From NCBI GenBank assembly GCA_021780275.1, contig JAJXZC010000481.1, forward strand, positions 1 to 5,378: a stretch of 5,378 bases of DNA, given 5' to 3'. The notes under the pieces are model-generated. The model worked only from the letters and a program-made list of their open reading frames with translations, was not told the origin of the DNA and made no database searches. Position numbers and translations under genes: made by a program. Origin of the DNA: Pseudomonadota bacterium (lineage in GTDB: Bacteria > Pseudomonadota > Alphaproteobacteria > Parvibaculales > Parvibaculaceae). Shown here in pieces: positions 5,044 to 5,378 of the stretch (position 1 is the first letter of the stretch; every line of letters starts with the position of its first letter).

Positions 5044-5364
5044 CTAATAGCCGCTCGGGCCGTTGCGTCGCCCATAGGCGTCGTCAGGAAGATATGTCGT
5101 TTGGCCGCTCTGCGAAACGCGGCAGGCATTGAAACCCTTCTTCCATCCTGCGCGATAAGCCTTGCTGGTACTCCAGCTATTGGGATCGCGGATCAATGTC
5201 GAAGGGTCGCTCGGATTGAAGCCATTGCCGGTGCCGCATCCGTCAGAATAGCCCGTTGCATAGAGCGGATCGTCGGCATATTCGCTCGGTCCGCCAAACA
5301 ACGAACCGCAGCCCGCTAATGCGGTGAAGACCAAAAGGGTAATGGCAAGTGAGACGGCTTTCAT
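5044..5364 (-). CDS. Small lipoprotein with YxxGYxDGCxTG motif, hypothetical
   Basis: This 106-residue protein has a classic lipoprotein signal: Lys2, a hydrophobic core (SLAITLLVFTAL) and a lipobox L16-A-G-C19. Gly, not Asp, follows the lipidated Cys, so sorting to the outer membrane is expected. The mature part has LYATGYSDGCGTGNGF (34-49, Cys43) and KAYRAGWKKGFNACR (68-82, Cys81). The two units look related (Y-x2-G-[YW]-x2-G followed by Cys) and may join by a disulfide. I recall similar Y..GY.DGC lipoproteins of unknown role in proteobacteria but cannot name a family. It is the first visible gene of a two-gene operon with the membrane protein downstream. The ribosome site is modest (GGAAA just before the ATG at 5364). 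Only 14 bases of upstream sequence are visible, so the promoter is not in the window. Confidence 0.82.
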   Translation of the reverse strand: MKAVSLAITLLVFTALAGCGSLFGGPSEYADDPLYATGYSDGCGTGNGFNPSDPSTLIRDPNSWSTSKAYRAGWKKGFNACRVSQSGQTTYLPDDAYGRRNGPSGY

Positions 5365-5378
5365 TTGTTTCCAGCCAA

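Overview
The window is about 61% GC by eye and densely coded. Its codons mostly end in C or G, and its gene content looks like a chromosomal stretch from an alphaproteobacterium, possibly Hyphomicrobiales-like. This placement is an inference from protein style and from the side-by-side citrate synthase paralogs; the genus cannot be fixed from the sequence alone. I see no tRNA, rRNA, IS element, CRISPR array or phage gene.

Region 1 (1-2031) holds two divergently transcribed citrate synthase family genes. The minus-strand gene starts at 790 and runs off the left edge. It encodes a citrate synthase-like protein with an N-terminal MerR/excisionase-like helix-turn-helix. The plus-strand gene (910-2031) is a complete 373-residue type I citrate/methylcitrate synthase-like protein in which Glu replaces the usual catalytic Asp. 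The 119-bp gap between them carries a near-consensus sigma70-type promoter facing left (TTGCCA, 17 bp, TATAAT). A perfect 7-3-7 inverted repeat sits where that transcript should start, so it is a strong operator candidate. The simplest model is that the DNA-binding citrate synthase paralog controls its own promoter, and perhaps its neighbour's, in response to a citrate synthase-type ligand. This divergent enzyme/regulator pair is the most interesting system in the window.

Region 2 (2033-3085) is a DUF2332 family gene that begins 1 nt after the citrate synthase stop codon. It is almost certainly co-transcribed and probably translationally coupled with it. Its biochemical role is unknown.

Region 3 (3089-3547, minus) is a small exported protein with four cysteines that resembles the Rap1a/Tai immunity protein fold, with no toxin or type VI secretion gene beside it. 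It diverges across an 84-bp gap from Region 4 (3632-4756, plus), a saccharopine dehydrogenase-like Rossmann oxidoreductase relative with a degraded glycine-rich loop.

Region 5 (4753-5364, minus) is a two-gene operon: a 106-residue lipoprotein, then a 92-residue single-pass membrane protein. Both are hypothetical envelope proteins with a cysteine pair. Both convergent junctions are very tight: 3 nt between stop codons at 3086-3088, and a 4-nt overlap through a shared CTAG at 4753-4756. Neither leaves room for an intergenic terminator. There is no gene-free stretch over 300 bases; the longest non-coding segment is the 119-bp divergent regulatory region at 791-909.
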